A stretch of 54,722 nucleotides of DNA from Alphaproteobacteria bacterium (GCA_017528045.1 JAFXPG010000015.1:1-54722), one strand, 5' to 3'; positions 42,788 to 51,796 are shown, numbered from the stretch's first letter. Numbers and translations: made by a program. Notes: a model not told the origin generated them from the letters alone.

Positions 42788-43438
42788 TTACACATAAGAT
42801 TTTTGTACCAAAGAATTTAAGTAATTCTTTTTAAAAGCGGCCATTAATTGATAAATATAGCCCATATAATATGAATATGCATCTTTTTGTAATGGAAAAC
42901 TTTTCTTTTCTTCTTTGTTGTTTTTTATAACTACAACACACCATTGTTTTATTGCTTCATCATAATAAGGTATTTTTATTTGTTTAGAAGCAAATATACG
43001 TGCTTTTGTTTCAAGATTCTGTACACTTTCATCATTGTCTGGTAATATTGTTGTATTTGGACGAGACATTAGTTTTGTTTTTACATCAGGATAAATACGT
43101 TTAATTATTTCTATGTCCACAGGCAACATTCGTTGGTTATGAATTTCAGATACAGGAACCCATTGAAAAACACCAGAAATCGTACCTGTAAAATTCTTAA
43201 CAGTATATGCAAATAATTCAAAATCAGATGTTTTTAAAGAAGTCACCATGTTTTCAATTTCTGCTTCTATTGATAAATTTGTTTTTAATTGCTGTTTTAA
43301 ATGTTTCGCCATTTTTTCATATTGATTAATTTGATAAACAGGTAATTCCCAATAATCTGTCTTTTTTGGGTTTTTGGCGCGATGAATTAATAATAATTCT
43401 TGGCCTTGTGTTATTACAGCAGTAACAGCTTTTTGCAT
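42788..43438 (-). CDS. Degenerate Nudix-fold protein
   Basis: A 216-aa protein. The N terminus 'KAVTAVITQGQELLLIHRAK' then 'NPKKTDYWELPVYQINQYEK' follows the opening strands of a Nudix hydrolase ('..vGGvvf....vLL..R......g.WelPGG.'). The place of the Nudix box (GX5EX7REUXEEXGU) reads 'PVYQINQYEKMAKHLKQQLKTN', so the metal-binding Glu residues are gone. It is probably not a hydrolase and may bind a nucleotide or RNA. The ATG at 43438 follows a stop by one base and has AAAAAGG upstream; an ATG at 43468 would overlap the 54-aa ORF. Confidence 0.65.
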   Translation of the reverse strand: MQKAVTAVITQGQELLLIHRAKNPKKTDYWELPVYQINQYEKMAKHLKQQLKTNLSIEAEIENMVTSLKTSDFELFAYTVKNFTGTISGVFQWVPVSEIHNQRMLPVDIEIIKRIYPDVKTKLMSRPNTTILPDNDESVQNLETKARIFASKQIKIPYYDEAIKQWCVVVIKNNKEEKKSFPLQKDAYSYYMGYIYQLMAAFKKNYLNSLVQKSYV

Positions 43439-43439
43439 C

Positions 43440-43604
43440 TTAGAAACCTTTTTGGTTAGTGTTTGCATTATAAAAATTCCACGCTAATTGTAATAAACCA
43501 AAATTTCTTTGTTTTGGATGTTTATTTTCTTTATATTTTACAACCCATAATGGAAAATCTTTGAATTGTGCAGGTTGTTGAATATCTGTTATTTTTTCTG
43601 TCAT
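43440..43604 (-). CDS. Small basic ORF upstream of the Nudix-like gene
   Basis: A 54-aa ORF, MTEKITDIQQPAQFKDFPLW and so on, ending 'NFYNANTNQKGF', basic and aromatic. It has AAGGAC before the ATG and its stop is one base from the next ATG, so the pair is probably translationally coupled. No homologue recognised. It may be a separate small protein working with the Nudix-like partner. Confidence 0.5.
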   Translation of the reverse strand: MTEKITDIQQPAQFKDFPLWVVKYKENKHPKQRNFGLLQLAWNFYNANTNQKGF

Positions 43605-43683
43605 TTTTTTTGTCCTTTTTTTAAGGGGAAAGGGCTATCAACATAGCAAACATTTTTTTAAATGCAAGTTTTTTTTATTTTTA

Positions 43684-43712
43684 TTGACATTTATTTGGAC
43701 TGCTTGTATTTA
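43684..43712 (+). promoter_or_regulatory. folA promoter
   Basis: -35 TTGACA (43684-43689), 17-bp spacer, -10 TATTTA (43707-43712), 24 bp before the ATG at 43737. Confidence 0.6.
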
Positions 43713-43736
43713 TTTGTGTACTTAAAAGGTGTTAAA

Positions 43737-44309
43737 ATGTACAGATTAAATAATAAACCGATTATTTGTGGAATTACAGCTATTGGTCCATATAACGTGA
43801 TAGGTTATAACGGTGGTATGCCATGGCACAGCAAAGCAGATTTTTACCATTTTAAAACTACAACTATGTCTTTTCCTTGTTTATTTGGCAGAAATACTTA
43901 TGAAAATTTACCAAGAAAACCATTGCCAGGACGTTTGAATATAGTTTGCAGTTCAAAATATAAAAATGAATATAAAGATGATGTTTTTTATGCTAGATCT
44001 GTTGAAGATGCAATAAGAGAATGTAAAAATTTTGATCAAATGTTTATATGTGGTGGAACACAGATTTATAAATATGCTTTGGAACATAATCTTATAGATA
44101 TAATGTATTTGACGCAAATATTTAAAAGTTCTTTGGAAAAAGAAATTGAATTAAATCGTTCTGGTTATGATTATTTTCCGATAAGTAAATCTGAATTTTT
44201 TGATGTTACAAAATGGCAGACAGAGATTATTAAGTATTCCCCCGATGTTTTGCCTGTGGAAAATAATCCTATAACTTGCCAATTTTTCAAATGTGTTCGT
44301 ATAAGATAG
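43737..44309 (+). CDS. folA: Dihydrofolate reductase
   Basis: A 190-aa enzyme that reduces dihydrofolate with NADPH. Signatures: 'VIGYNGGMPWHSKADFYHFK' (M20-loop region with the catalytic Asp), 'LFGRNTYENLPRKPLPGRLN' (NADPH-binding) and 'QMFICGGTQIYKYALEHNLI' (GG-x-QIY). AAAAGGTG precedes the ATG at 43737; an upstream in-frame ATG (43662) would begin in the promoter. It is slightly longer than E. coli FolA (159 aa) with an extra C-terminal part. thyA, its usual neighbour, is absent; the next gene is a HAD phosphatase instead. Confidence 0.9.
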   Translation: MYRLNNKPIICGITAIGPYNVIGYNGGMPWHSKADFYHFKTTTMSFPCLFGRNTYENLPRKPLPGRLNIVCSSKYKNEYKDDVFYARSVEDAIRECKNFDQMFICGGTQIYKYALEHNLIDIMYLTQIFKSSLEKEIELNRSGYDYFPISKSEFFDVTKWQTEIIKYSPDVLPVENNPITCQFFKCVRIR

Positions 44310-44312
44310 TTA

Positions 44313-44340
44313 TTGACAAGATGTTTGCTCGGTATATCAT
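44313..44340 (+). promoter_or_regulatory. Promoter of the HAD gene
   Basis: -35 TTGACA (44313-44318), 16-bp spacer, -10 TATCAT (44335-44340), 21 bp before the ATG. Confidence 0.6.
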
Positions 44341-44360
44341 TTTGTTAAGGAAATAACAAA

Positions 44361-44936
44361 ATGAAGATAACTTTTGATTTAGATGACGTTATATTTAATA
44401 TGAAGCCTTTGTTTCATGAAGCTTTTAATAAGGCCGGCATACCATATAAAAAGAATACAAATTGGAACATTGCTGAAATATATGATGAAAACGTATGTCA
44501 GAATTTAATAGATTTATGGTCTAGTGATGCATTGTACAGAATGCCTGTGTTGGATCCAGGTATTCCGTATATATTGAATTCTTTGATGAAACGTTCAGAC
44601 ATGGAAATTCTTTTTGTTACAGAGCGCAGATTGAAACAACCAGAAAAAACTTTTATGCAATTAAGAAATGCAGGTATCAATTGCAGTTACAACCAAGTTT
44701 ATGACCAAGAAGGTCTTAAATCTGATATATTAAGAGATATACGTCCAGATGTTCATTTTGATGATTCACCACTTGTTATCCAAGGTTGTTTATTAAAAGA
44801 TGTTCCTGTGATAATGATAAGTAATAATTCAACATTATATAATCATTATTTGCGTGGGCAACTTAAACATTATACTAATCTTAGAACTGCTTTGTTCAAA
44901 GAGGGTATATATTCACCAAATTCTATAAAACGATAA
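44361..44936 (+). CDS. HAD-superfamily protein, 5'-nucleotidase-like
   Basis: A 191-aa protein. Motif I is DLDDV in 'MKITFDLDDVIFNMKPLFHE' (nucleophile plus acid/base Asp). Motif II is the Thr of 'MEILFVTERRLKQPEKTFMQ', and the later motif is 'PDVHFDDSPLVIQGCLLKDV'. The outline is that of small HAD phosphatases of the 5'(3')-deoxyribonucleotidase (NT5C) type. AAGGAAATAAC precedes the ATG. Being next to folA and in a region with thymidine kinase suggests a role in nucleotide balance, which is an inference. Confidence 0.7.
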   Translation: MKITFDLDDVIFNMKPLFHEAFNKAGIPYKKNTNWNIAEIYDENVCQNLIDLWSSDALYRMPVLDPGIPYILNSLMKRSDMEILFVTERRLKQPEKTFMQLRNAGINCSYNQVYDQEGLKSDILRDIRPDVHFDDSPLVIQGCLLKDVPVIMISNNSTLYNHYLRGQLKHYTNLRTALFKEGIYSPNSIKR

Positions 44937-44971
44937 TATTTTTATTTGTTTAGAATATATAAAGTTTTCTT

Positions 44972-45017
44972 ATCAAGATATAATTATCTTGATTATATAT
45001 GCGGTTTTTCTTAAACT
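44972..45017 (+). promoter_or_regulatory. Palindromic operator over the promoter of the CaCA antiporter
   Basis: Perfect inverted repeat ATCAAGATA-TAAT-TATCTTGAT (44972-44993) overlaps -35 TTGATT (44989-44994). -10 TAAACT (45012-45017) follows after 17 bp. This is a likely regulator site, possibly metal or stress responsive; the regulator is unknown. Confidence 0.5.
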
Positions 45018-45040
45018 TGTACCCATAAGGGTGAGAGAAA

Positions 45041-45964
45041 ATGTTGGTTAGTATTATTTTGTTAATTTTGGGTTTTGCAATGTTATCCAAAGGTGCCGAT
45101 GTTTTAGTAGATGGCGCTTCTGCTATGGCAAGAAAATTTAATATTCCTGAAATAGTTATTGGTTTAACAATCGTTGCATGTGGAACCAGTGCTCCAGAAG
45201 CCGCAGTATCTATATCTTCTGTTATAAATGGTGCTTCTGGTGTAGGGGTTGGTAATATATTGGGGTCAAATATAGCAAATATTTTATTAATATTGGGTGT
45301 CAGTGCTTTGATTACCAATTTATATGTTCAAAAAAATACTATATTGTATGAAATTCCGTTTGTTGCTTTTATATCCGTATTGTTAATGTTTATGGGGTGG
45401 CAATATGGAACGGTTTCTCGTGTTTCTGCTTTGGTTTTATGTGTTTTGTTTGTTTTGTTTTTATTTTATTTGTTTGTTATAAGCAAAAATCAAAAAACTG
45501 AAAATTCTAATGTCGAAAAAATGTCATCAATTAAAATGATATTATTTATTTTAATAGGAATTGCCGCTTTGGTCGTTGGTGCAAAATTAACAGTTAATTC
45601 TGCAATAAATATAGCACGTGCTTTAAATATATCTGAACGAGTTATAGGTTTAACTGTTATCGCTTTTGGAACCAGTTTGCCTGAATTAGTTACTTGTATA
45701 GCAGCTGCAATTAAAAAACATTCTGATATAGCAATTGGAAATATAGTTGGATCAAATATATTTAATATTTTATTTGTATTGGGGGTTACAGGATTAATTC
45801 AACCTATACCTTTTGAAAATGCATTTTTAATAGATTCTGCGTGGGGAATTGTCGCAACAGTTTTGTTGTGGATTTTTGTTGTAAACGACAAAAAATTAAC
45901 AAAAGGAAAAGGTTTGATATTACTGATGATGTATGTGGTATATGTTATTAGTTTGATAAGATAA
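45041..45964 (+). CDS. CaCA-family Na+/Ca2+ antiporter (YrbG-like)
   Basis: A 307-aa membrane protein with about ten helices and two homologous halves, each with the alpha-repeat: 'GLTIVACGTSAPEAAVSISS' in the first and 'GLTVIAFGTSLPELVTCIAA' in the second, plus 'GNILGSNIANILLILGVSAL' and 'GNIVGSNIFNILFVLGVTGL'. The Glu residues in these repeats bind Ca2+. It expels calcium in exchange for Na+ or H+. GTGAGAG precedes the ATG. It has its own palindromic control region upstream. Confidence 0.92.
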   Translation: MLVSIILLILGFAMLSKGADVLVDGASAMARKFNIPEIVIGLTIVACGTSAPEAAVSISSVINGASGVGVGNILGSNIANILLILGVSALITNLYVQKNTILYEIPFVAFISVLLMFMGWQYGTVSRVSALVLCVLFVLFLFYLFVISKNQKTENSNVEKMSSIKMILFILIGIAALVVGAKLTVNSAINIARALNISERVIGLTVIAFGTSLPELVTCIAAAIKKHSDIAIGNIVGSNIFNILFVLGVTGLIQPIPFENAFLIDSAWGIVATVLLWIFVVNDKKLTKGKGLILLMMYVVYVISLIR

Positions 45965-46576
45965 TCATAATTTTTTTAATAAGGAATTTAAATCTTTGCG
46001 AAAATATTTTATCCCCATCAAAATAGAATAAGAATCATATAAAGCATTGTGTTCATCTATACCAAGATTTTTTATTTTGTCATCCATATGTAATGTTTTT
46101 GCAATATGACCAGAATTTTTTGGATGTTTGCGTAATCTGATTTTTTTGTATTCTGGAATCAACCATGCTGCAATATTGTGGTATTCAATATCGGAATCTA
46201 TTTGCATTTTATACATTTTTAAATTTTCTAATATTATAGCACCATCGCATGCATCATCCCATCTTCCACCATAACCATGCGACAGGCATTTTGAATTACC
46301 AACGAATTTTTGAAATTTTTTATAAGCCTTTTGAAAAGAAATTCCTTTGTGTTGAATTTGTTGGTTTGTTATACCTGTTAATTTTATGAAATAGTCAGAT
46401 AATATCGGATTAATGTTTGGTTTACATAATACATTAAAAGTGTCTAAAACACGTAAATCGTTTGATACCTTTATAGCAGCAATTTGAACTATTTCACGTT
46501 TGTGTTTGCCATGCCAACCGTGTTCTTGACATCCTTTCCATGAAGTATATTCGGTATCAAAAATAACAAAAGCCAT
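45965..46576 (-). CDS. DEDDh-family 3'-5' exonuclease
   Basis: A 203-aa protein. Residues 7-9 are DTE in 'FVIFDTEYTSWKGCQEHGWH', the first catalytic pair. 'SHGYGGRWDDACDGAIILEN' provides the middle Asp region and 'NLGIDEHNALYDSYSILMGI' the last His-(x4)-Asp, typical of DEDDh nucleases (RNase T, KapD, ERI-1 type). Substrate unknown; small RNA 3'-trimming is common in the family. It ends 1 bp from the stop of the antiporter gene on the other strand. AAGGATAATTC precedes the ATG. Confidence 0.8.
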   Translation of the reverse strand: MAFVIFDTEYTSWKGCQEHGWHGKHKREIVQIAAIKVSNDLRVLDTFNVLCKPNINPILSDYFIKLTGITNQQIQHKGISFQKAYKKFQKFVGNSKCLSHGYGGRWDDACDGAIILENLKMYKMQIDSDIEYHNIAAWLIPEYKKIRLRKHPKNSGHIAKTLHMDDKIKNLGIDEHNALYDSYSILMGIKYFRKDLNSLLKKL

Positions 46577-46627
46577 GAATTATCCTTGTGCAGAGTATTA
46601 TATCATAAATTTTATTTAAACACAAAA

Positions 46628-46656
46628 TTGTAATACATGTGCTTTTGTGATATAAT
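46628..46656 (+). promoter_or_regulatory. Promoter of the second ABC exporter
   Basis: -35 TTGTAA (46628-46633), 17-bp spacer, -10 TATAAT (46651-46656), 24 bp before the ATG at 46681. Confidence 0.6.
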
Positions 46657-46680
46657 TCCTGGTATATGCGAGGGGTATTT

Positions 46681-48438
46681 ATGAAAAAAGATTCTTTTCC
46701 AAAGACTGTTCGTGGGTTTTATTGGTTAGTCATAAAAAAATTCCCATTCTATTTTGGTATTATATTTTCTTTTGGAATATTGGCTAATGTTTTAAACATA
46801 GTTGTAGATCCTTTGATGTTAAAATGGATGATGCAAATATATGAAAACGCAAATTCTGCTGATTGGGCTAACATTGTGAAACTGTTTGCCATGTTGGCTG
46901 GTATATTAAGTGTGACAATGTTTTTAAGAATGTGCACTTCTGTTTTGCGCGGGCGTAAACAACAGTTTTTTAATAGATATAAATTGTATTTGTTATATAA
47001 AAGAATTTATGAAAATGATATTTCTTTTTTCGTTGATAACCCCAGTGGACAAATTGTTTCTCAGGCACAAGAAGTATCTATGCGATTGAATTTTATGATG
47101 GAAGAATTTTATTCTGAAATCATAGGTACAGCACTTGGATTTTTATTCATAGTTGGTGCAATGTTTACAATGAATGTTTGGTTTGTTGTAATTTTATTAT
47201 CATATGGTGTAATAAAAGTTGTTTGGGAATGGTTAATTCAAAAACAAATTAAAGAAAATTCTACGGAAGAAATGGAAGAATCTTCTAAATATAGTGGTTT
47301 ACGTAGCGACAGTTTGAATAATGCATTAACAGTCAAATATTTTGCAAATCAAGAATATGAAAATATGTATATTTACAAAGGTCGTGCCAGATTAATAGAA
47401 CTATCAAAGCGTGGGTATTTTTTGGATAGATTACAATGGTTGCCTACACAAATTTTATGGATCTTTGTAAGATTGGTTATGGTGGCTTTATGTTTTATAT
47501 TGATAAAAAACGGTGAATTATCTATATCTAACGCGACTTTTGTTATGACTTCGGCTTTTTCTATTAATGGTGCTTTTAATAGACTTAATCGTACTTTACG
47601 CAGATATTCTACAATGGCTGCACGTACAGTGAAAGCGTATAACACTGTTATTTCTCCAATAAAAATAGAAGATAAAGAAAATTCAAAAAAATTAAGAATC
47701 AAAAAAGCGACGGTTGATTTTGATAATGTGTCGTTTTCTTATGGTAAAAATAGTGTCTTTAATAATTTTAATTTGTATATAGATAATGCAGAAAAAGTAG
47801 GAATAGTCGGTCTTTCTGGTGCAGGTAAAACAACTTTGTGTAATTTATTGCTTCGTATGTATGATGTAGAATCTGGTGCTATCAAGATAGATGACATTGA
47901 TATCCGTGATATTAAAAAGGATTCTTTGCTGAAAAACATATCGTTCGTGCCACAAGAAACAACTTTGTTTAATAGAACTATCTTTGAAAACATAAAATAT
48001 GCAAAACCAAATGCAACAAGAGCAGAGGTTATAAATGCAGCCAAGAAAGCACATATACACGAATTTATATCTAAATTACCAAAGGGGTATAATACATTGG
48101 TTGGTAATAATGGAATTAAGTTATCTGGGGGACAAAGACAACGTGTATCTATTGCACGTGCATTACTGAAAAATGCACCAATATTGATATTGGATGAAGC
48201 AACATCTGCACTTGATTCCCAGAATGAATTGATGATTCAAAAATCATTGGCAAATGCTATGCATGGCAAAACAACATTGGTAATTGCGCATCGCTTATCA
48301 ACTCTGCGTAATATGGATAAGATTATAGTTATCAAAAACGGTAAAATTGTAGAATTTGGCAACCATAAACAATTATTACGTAAAGATGGTGAATACAAAA
48401 AATTATGGAATCTTCAAACATCAGGATTTGTATCATAA
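46681..48438 (+). CDS. ABC exporter half-transporter (MsbA-like), copy 2
   Basis: A 585-aa half-transporter. Six membrane helices lie in residues about 15-320, and the ATPase has Walker A GLSGAGKTT, signature LSGGQRQR, Walker B ILILDEATSALD and 'IAHRLSTLRNMDKIIVIKNG'. It is paralogous to the protein at 27642, with matching spacing of motifs and the same C-terminal end 'LLRKDGEYKKLWNLQTSGF'. GAGGGG precedes the ATG at 46681. The two could form homodimers or one heterodimer; the distance of 19 kb does not decide. The outer-membrane channel gene lies just downstream but behind its own leader. Confidence 0.85.
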   Translation: MKKDSFPKTVRGFYWLVIKKFPFYFGIIFSFGILANVLNIVVDPLMLKWMMQIYENANSADWANIVKLFAMLAGILSVTMFLRMCTSVLRGRKQQFFNRYKLYLLYKRIYENDISFFVDNPSGQIVSQAQEVSMRLNFMMEEFYSEIIGTALGFLFIVGAMFTMNVWFVVILLSYGVIKVVWEWLIQKQIKENSTEEMEESSKYSGLRSDSLNNALTVKYFANQEYENMYIYKGRARLIELSKRGYFLDRLQWLPTQILWIFVRLVMVALCFILIKNGELSISNATFVMTSAFSINGAFNRLNRTLRRYSTMAARTVKAYNTVISPIKIEDKENSKKLRIKKATVDFDNVSFSYGKNSVFNNFNLYIDNAEKVGIVGLSGAGKTTLCNLLLRMYDVESGAIKIDDIDIRDIKKDSLLKNISFVPQETTLFNRTIFENIKYAKPNATRAEVINAAKKAHIHEFISKLPKGYNTLVGNNGIKLSGGQRQRVSIARALLKNAPILILDEATSALDSQNELMIQKSLANAMHGKTTLVIAHRLSTLRNMDKIIVIKNGKIVEFGNHKQLLRKDGEYKKLWNLQTSGFVS

Positions 48439-48539
48439 TAAAGTATTTTTAGAAACATATTTATGTGATAAAAAATGCTTTTAAATTAAAAAATTTTTTG
48501 TTAGGATATTTTTCAGTAGGATATATGTAAGAGGGTTTT

Positions 48540-49868
48540 ATGAAGTTTTATGCCTTGATAATGACAGCTTTTATGCCATTTGTTGCTTATTGTGCAGATG
48601 ATTGTGCAACTCGTCGTGTTATTCCGGAAGAAACTTTATCTTTACAAGATGTTATTAAATTAGGTTTATGTCGAAATCCGCAAACTGCTGCGGCTTATGC
48701 TTCTTTACGCAGTACACATTTTAATAAAAACGCATCTTATGCCAGTTATTTACCAAGTCTGGATGCTTCTGTGTCTGCAAATAAAAGATATGAAAACAAA
48801 GATTGGGGTGATTGGAAATATGGTGCTTCTTTATCTGCATCGTATTTAATTTTTGATTTTGGAAAAAGAACAGCAGATATGAATCAAATGATTGCCACTT
48901 ATCGTGCGGCTGGTTTTGATTTCAGTGAAACTGTGCAAAATTTTGTGTATGGATTGGTTGGTTCTTATTATGAATTATTAAATGCAGATGCCGATGTAAA
49001 ATCTGCTGAATCTGCATTATCTGTTGCACAAACAGCATTTGATACAGCATCTAAAAAATTCAAAGCCGGTTCTGTGGCAAAAGCCGATGTTTATAAAGCT
49101 GAAACTAAATTGGCTTCTTCACAGTTATCTTTAGAACGCGCAAAAAACAATCGTGAAATTGCCAAAGGGACTTTGTTAACAAAATTGTCTTTCCCAGCAG
49201 ATCAAGAAATAGTAATTGCTGATATGTCATCCAGTTTTGGTTCTGATGCAGAAAGTGAAAGTATAGATGAATTGATAAAAATAGCACGTGAAAAAAGACC
49301 TGATTTATTGAAAGCTGCTGCTAATAAAGATGCGGCTTGGCATAAACGTAACTCTGCGTTCTTGAAGAATTTGCCTTCTATTTCAGCCAGTGGTTCTTTG
49401 GGTTGGAACGAAGATAATTTATCCGGTGTTTTCGAACCTGAATCAAATAAAATGAATGGTTCAATTGGGATACGTGCATCAATGCCTTTGTTTGCTGGTT
49501 TTGCAAATATGTATGGGTTACGTGCTGCCGAAGCAGATTATGAACGTGCAAAATATAATGAACAACAAACATCTAATGCCGCAATGATGGATGTATTTAC
49601 AGCTTATCAAAATTATAAAACAGCACGCACAGTATTAAAACAATCAGAATCTTTATTAAAATCTGCGACAGAATCTGAAAAAGTGACAGCAGGTATGTAT
49701 AAAGTAGGCCGTGCAACTATGTTAGATTGGCAAACAGCACAATCTGAATTGGTTGATGCGCAAAGACAAAATAATGCTGCTAAATATGATTTGTTTATAA
49801 AACGTGCAGCTGTTGCTTTGGCCATAGGCGACATAAAATCTGAATTGGAGGGATTGGAAAATGAATAA
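48540..49868 (+). CDS. TolC-family outer-membrane efflux channel
   Basis: A 442-aa protein. The signal peptide ends near 'AYCADD'. Two repeats of coiled-coil helices plus barrel strands show the TolC pattern: 'LSLQDVIKLGLCRNPQTAAA', 'SLSASYLIFDFGKRTADMNQ', 'AETKLASSQLSLERAKNNRE' and in the second half 'GIRASMPLFAGFANMYGLRA', 'SEKVTAGMYKVGRATMLDWQ'. It forms a trimeric exit duct. It is the first gene of an export operon; the adaptor gene overlaps it by 8 nt. AAGAGGGTTT precedes the ATG. Confidence 0.92.
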   Translation: MKFYALIMTAFMPFVAYCADDCATRRVIPEETLSLQDVIKLGLCRNPQTAAAYASLRSTHFNKNASYASYLPSLDASVSANKRYENKDWGDWKYGASLSASYLIFDFGKRTADMNQMIATYRAAGFDFSETVQNFVYGLVGSYYELLNADADVKSAESALSVAQTAFDTASKKFKAGSVAKADVYKAETKLASSQLSLERAKNNREIAKGTLLTKLSFPADQEIVIADMSSSFGSDAESESIDELIKIAREKRPDLLKAAANKDAAWHKRNSAFLKNLPSISASGSLGWNEDNLSGVFEPESNKMNGSIGIRASMPLFAGFANMYGLRAAEADYERAKYNEQQTSNAAMMDVFTAYQNYKTARTVLKQSESLLKSATESEKVTAGMYKVGRATMLDWQTAQSELVDAQRQNNAAKYDLFIKRAAVALAIGDIKSELEGLENE

Positions 49869-51036
49869 AAAGAAAAATTTCTTTTCAAGACATAAATGGA
49901 TGTTTCTTGGTTTAATATGTGCTGGGATAGCTGTTTATGTTATGTATGGTTCTTCGCCAAAGACAAACAAAAAAAGTTATGTAACCATGGATATAACACG
50001 TGGTAATTTGTCCCAGACAGTGACTGCAACTGGTGAAATTATGCCTGTGAACACTGTTAATGTTGGTTCACAAGTTTCTGGTACAATACAAGAAATCATG
50101 GTTGATTATAATTCACAAGTTAAAAAGGGTGATGTTTTATTAAAAATAGAACCTTCTGTTCTACAAGCTTCTGTGGATGAAGCAAAAGCTTCTTTGGATT
50201 CTGCGGTTTCACAACGTAATTATGCAAAAAATGAATACAACAGAAATAAATCTTTATATGCAGATGATTTTATTGCACGTTCTGAAATGGAACAATCGCA
50301 AACACAATATGAACAATCTGAATCTGCGGTTGTTCGTGCACAATCCCAATATGATAAAGCTGTAACAAATTTAGGATATGCAACAATTGTTTCTCCGGTT
50401 GATGGGACAGTTATTTCACGTAAAGTAGATAAAGGTCAAACAGTTGCTGCTTCTTTCCAGACACCAGATTTATTTGAAATAGCCGAAGACTTAACAAAAA
50501 TGCAGATAGAAACATCTGTGTCCGAAGCAGATATTGGTGTTATCAAACAAAATCAATCTGTAACTTTTACTGTTGATGCTTATCCAACACAGAAATTTGA
50601 AGGTTCTGTTCGTCAAATTCGGTTATCTCCGACAATGACTTCAAATGTTGTTGTGTATACTGTTGTTATTGATGTAGATAATGCAGATTTAAAATTGATG
50701 CCAGGAATGACAGCTTTTGTAACAATTATGGTTGATTCTGCAAAAGATGTATGGAAAGCACAAAATTCTGCATTTTTATTGCGCAGTTTTAAAGGTATTA
50801 TAGATGTTTCTGGTGAAGGAGTTACTCCACAAAATCATCTAGCAATACAACGTGATGGTAAAGTTGTGTTAGTACCTTATACCAAAGGGTTAGTAACTGC
50901 GACAGAAACAGAAATTCATTCTGATGAAATAAAAGAAGGAGATAAAATTATTATTGGTTATATTGGTCAAGAATCAACAACAAAAAAATCAAATAATCGT
51001 GGTATGATGGGCGGTCCTGGCGGTGGACCTCGTTAA
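49861..51036 (+). CDS. macA: MacA-like periplasmic adaptor (membrane fusion protein)
   Basis: A 391-aa adaptor. Membrane anchor residues about 13-30 (MFLGLICAGIAVYVMYG), barrel-sandwich 'VNTVNVGSQVSGTIQEIMVD', 'VKKGDVLLKIEPSVLQASVD', a helical hairpin (about 100-165), then 'NLGYATIVSPVDGTVISRKV' and the beta-barrel part with 'LMPGMTAFVTIMVDSAKDVW'. This fits MacA rather than AcrA. A glycine-rich tail (RGMMGGPGGGPR) closes the protein. It overlaps tolC by 8 nt and is followed by the two MacB parts. Confidence 0.9.
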   Translation: MNKKKNFFSRHKWMFLGLICAGIAVYVMYGSSPKTNKKSYVTMDITRGNLSQTVTATGEIMPVNTVNVGSQVSGTIQEIMVDYNSQVKKGDVLLKIEPSVLQASVDEAKASLDSAVSQRNYAKNEYNRNKSLYADDFIARSEMEQSQTQYEQSESAVVRAQSQYDKAVTNLGYATIVSPVDGTVISRKVDKGQTVAASFQTPDLFEIAEDLTKMQIETSVSEADIGVIKQNQSVTFTVDAYPTQKFEGSVRQIRLSPTMTSNVVVYTVVIDVDNADLKLMPGMTAFVTIMVDSAKDVWKAQNSAFLLRSFKGIIDVSGEGVTPQNHLAIQRDGKVVLVPYTKGLVTATETEIHSDEIKEGDKIIIGYIGQESTTKKSNNRGMMGGPGGGPR

Positions 51037-51049
51037 TGGTGATTTTTAA

Positions 51050-51796
51050 ATGAAACAAATTCCAATTATATCTTTGAATAACATATGTAAAAGTTTCCCG
51101 TTGGAAATAGGTGGAGAACAACAGGTTTTATTTAATCATACTTTTAATATTATGCCTGGGGAATTTGTAGCAATTATGGGACCAAGTGGTTCCGGAAAGT
51201 CAACTTGTATGAATATAATTGGTGCATTAGATACTGCCAGTTCAGGTACTTATAAATTATATGGTAAAGATATTACAACCTTATCCCCGGATGAATTGGC
51301 AAAAATTCGTAATGAATATATTGGGTTTGTTTTTCAGAATTTTAATTTATTATCCAAAAGGAATATATTGGATAACGTTATGTTACCTTTGATGTATCGC
51401 GGATTACCAATGGCAGAACGTCTTAGACGTGCACGAGAAATGCTGAAATTGGTTGGCTTGGAAAAATTTGAAACTTATTTACCAACACAATTGTCTGGTG
51501 GTATGAAACAGCGTGTTGCGATTGCTCGTGCTTTAGCTGGTGATCCAAAATTAATTTTAGCAGACGAACCAACTGGTGCTTTAGATTCTAAAATGGGTAA
51601 TGAAATATTAAAGTTCTTTAAAAAATTGAATAAAGAATTGGGAATAACTATTGTAATGATTACTCATGAATTTGAAATTGCACAATATGCAAATCGTGTG
51701 ATTCATATTTACGACGGTCGGGTAACTTATGATGGTGTGGTTCCAAAACAAGAATCAGTATTATTAAAATCAGAAAAAAAGGCAGCTAAGAAATGA
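51050..51796 (+). CDS. macB: MacB-type ABC ATPase subunit
   Basis: A 248-aa ATPase of the MacB/LolD type. Walker A GPSGSGKST, Q-loop 'FVFQNFNLLSKRNILDNVML', signature LSGGMKQR in 'LPTQLSGGMKQRVAIARALA', Walker B LILADEPTGALDS and the switch 'IVMITHEFEIAQYANRVIHI'. It powers MacAB-TolC efflux. In E. coli MacB the ATPase and the permease are one chain of 648 aa; here they are separate genes that overlap by 4 nt. Confidence 0.9.
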   Translation: MKQIPIISLNNICKSFPLEIGGEQQVLFNHTFNIMPGEFVAIMGPSGSGKSTCMNIIGALDTASSGTYKLYGKDITTLSPDELAKIRNEYIGFVFQNFNLLSKRNILDNVMLPLMYRGLPMAERLRRAREMLKLVGLEKFETYLPTQLSGGMKQRVAIARALAGDPKLILADEPTGALDSKMGNEILKFFKKLNKELGITIVMITHEFEIAQYANRVIHIYDGRVTYDGVVPKQESVLLKSEKKAAKK

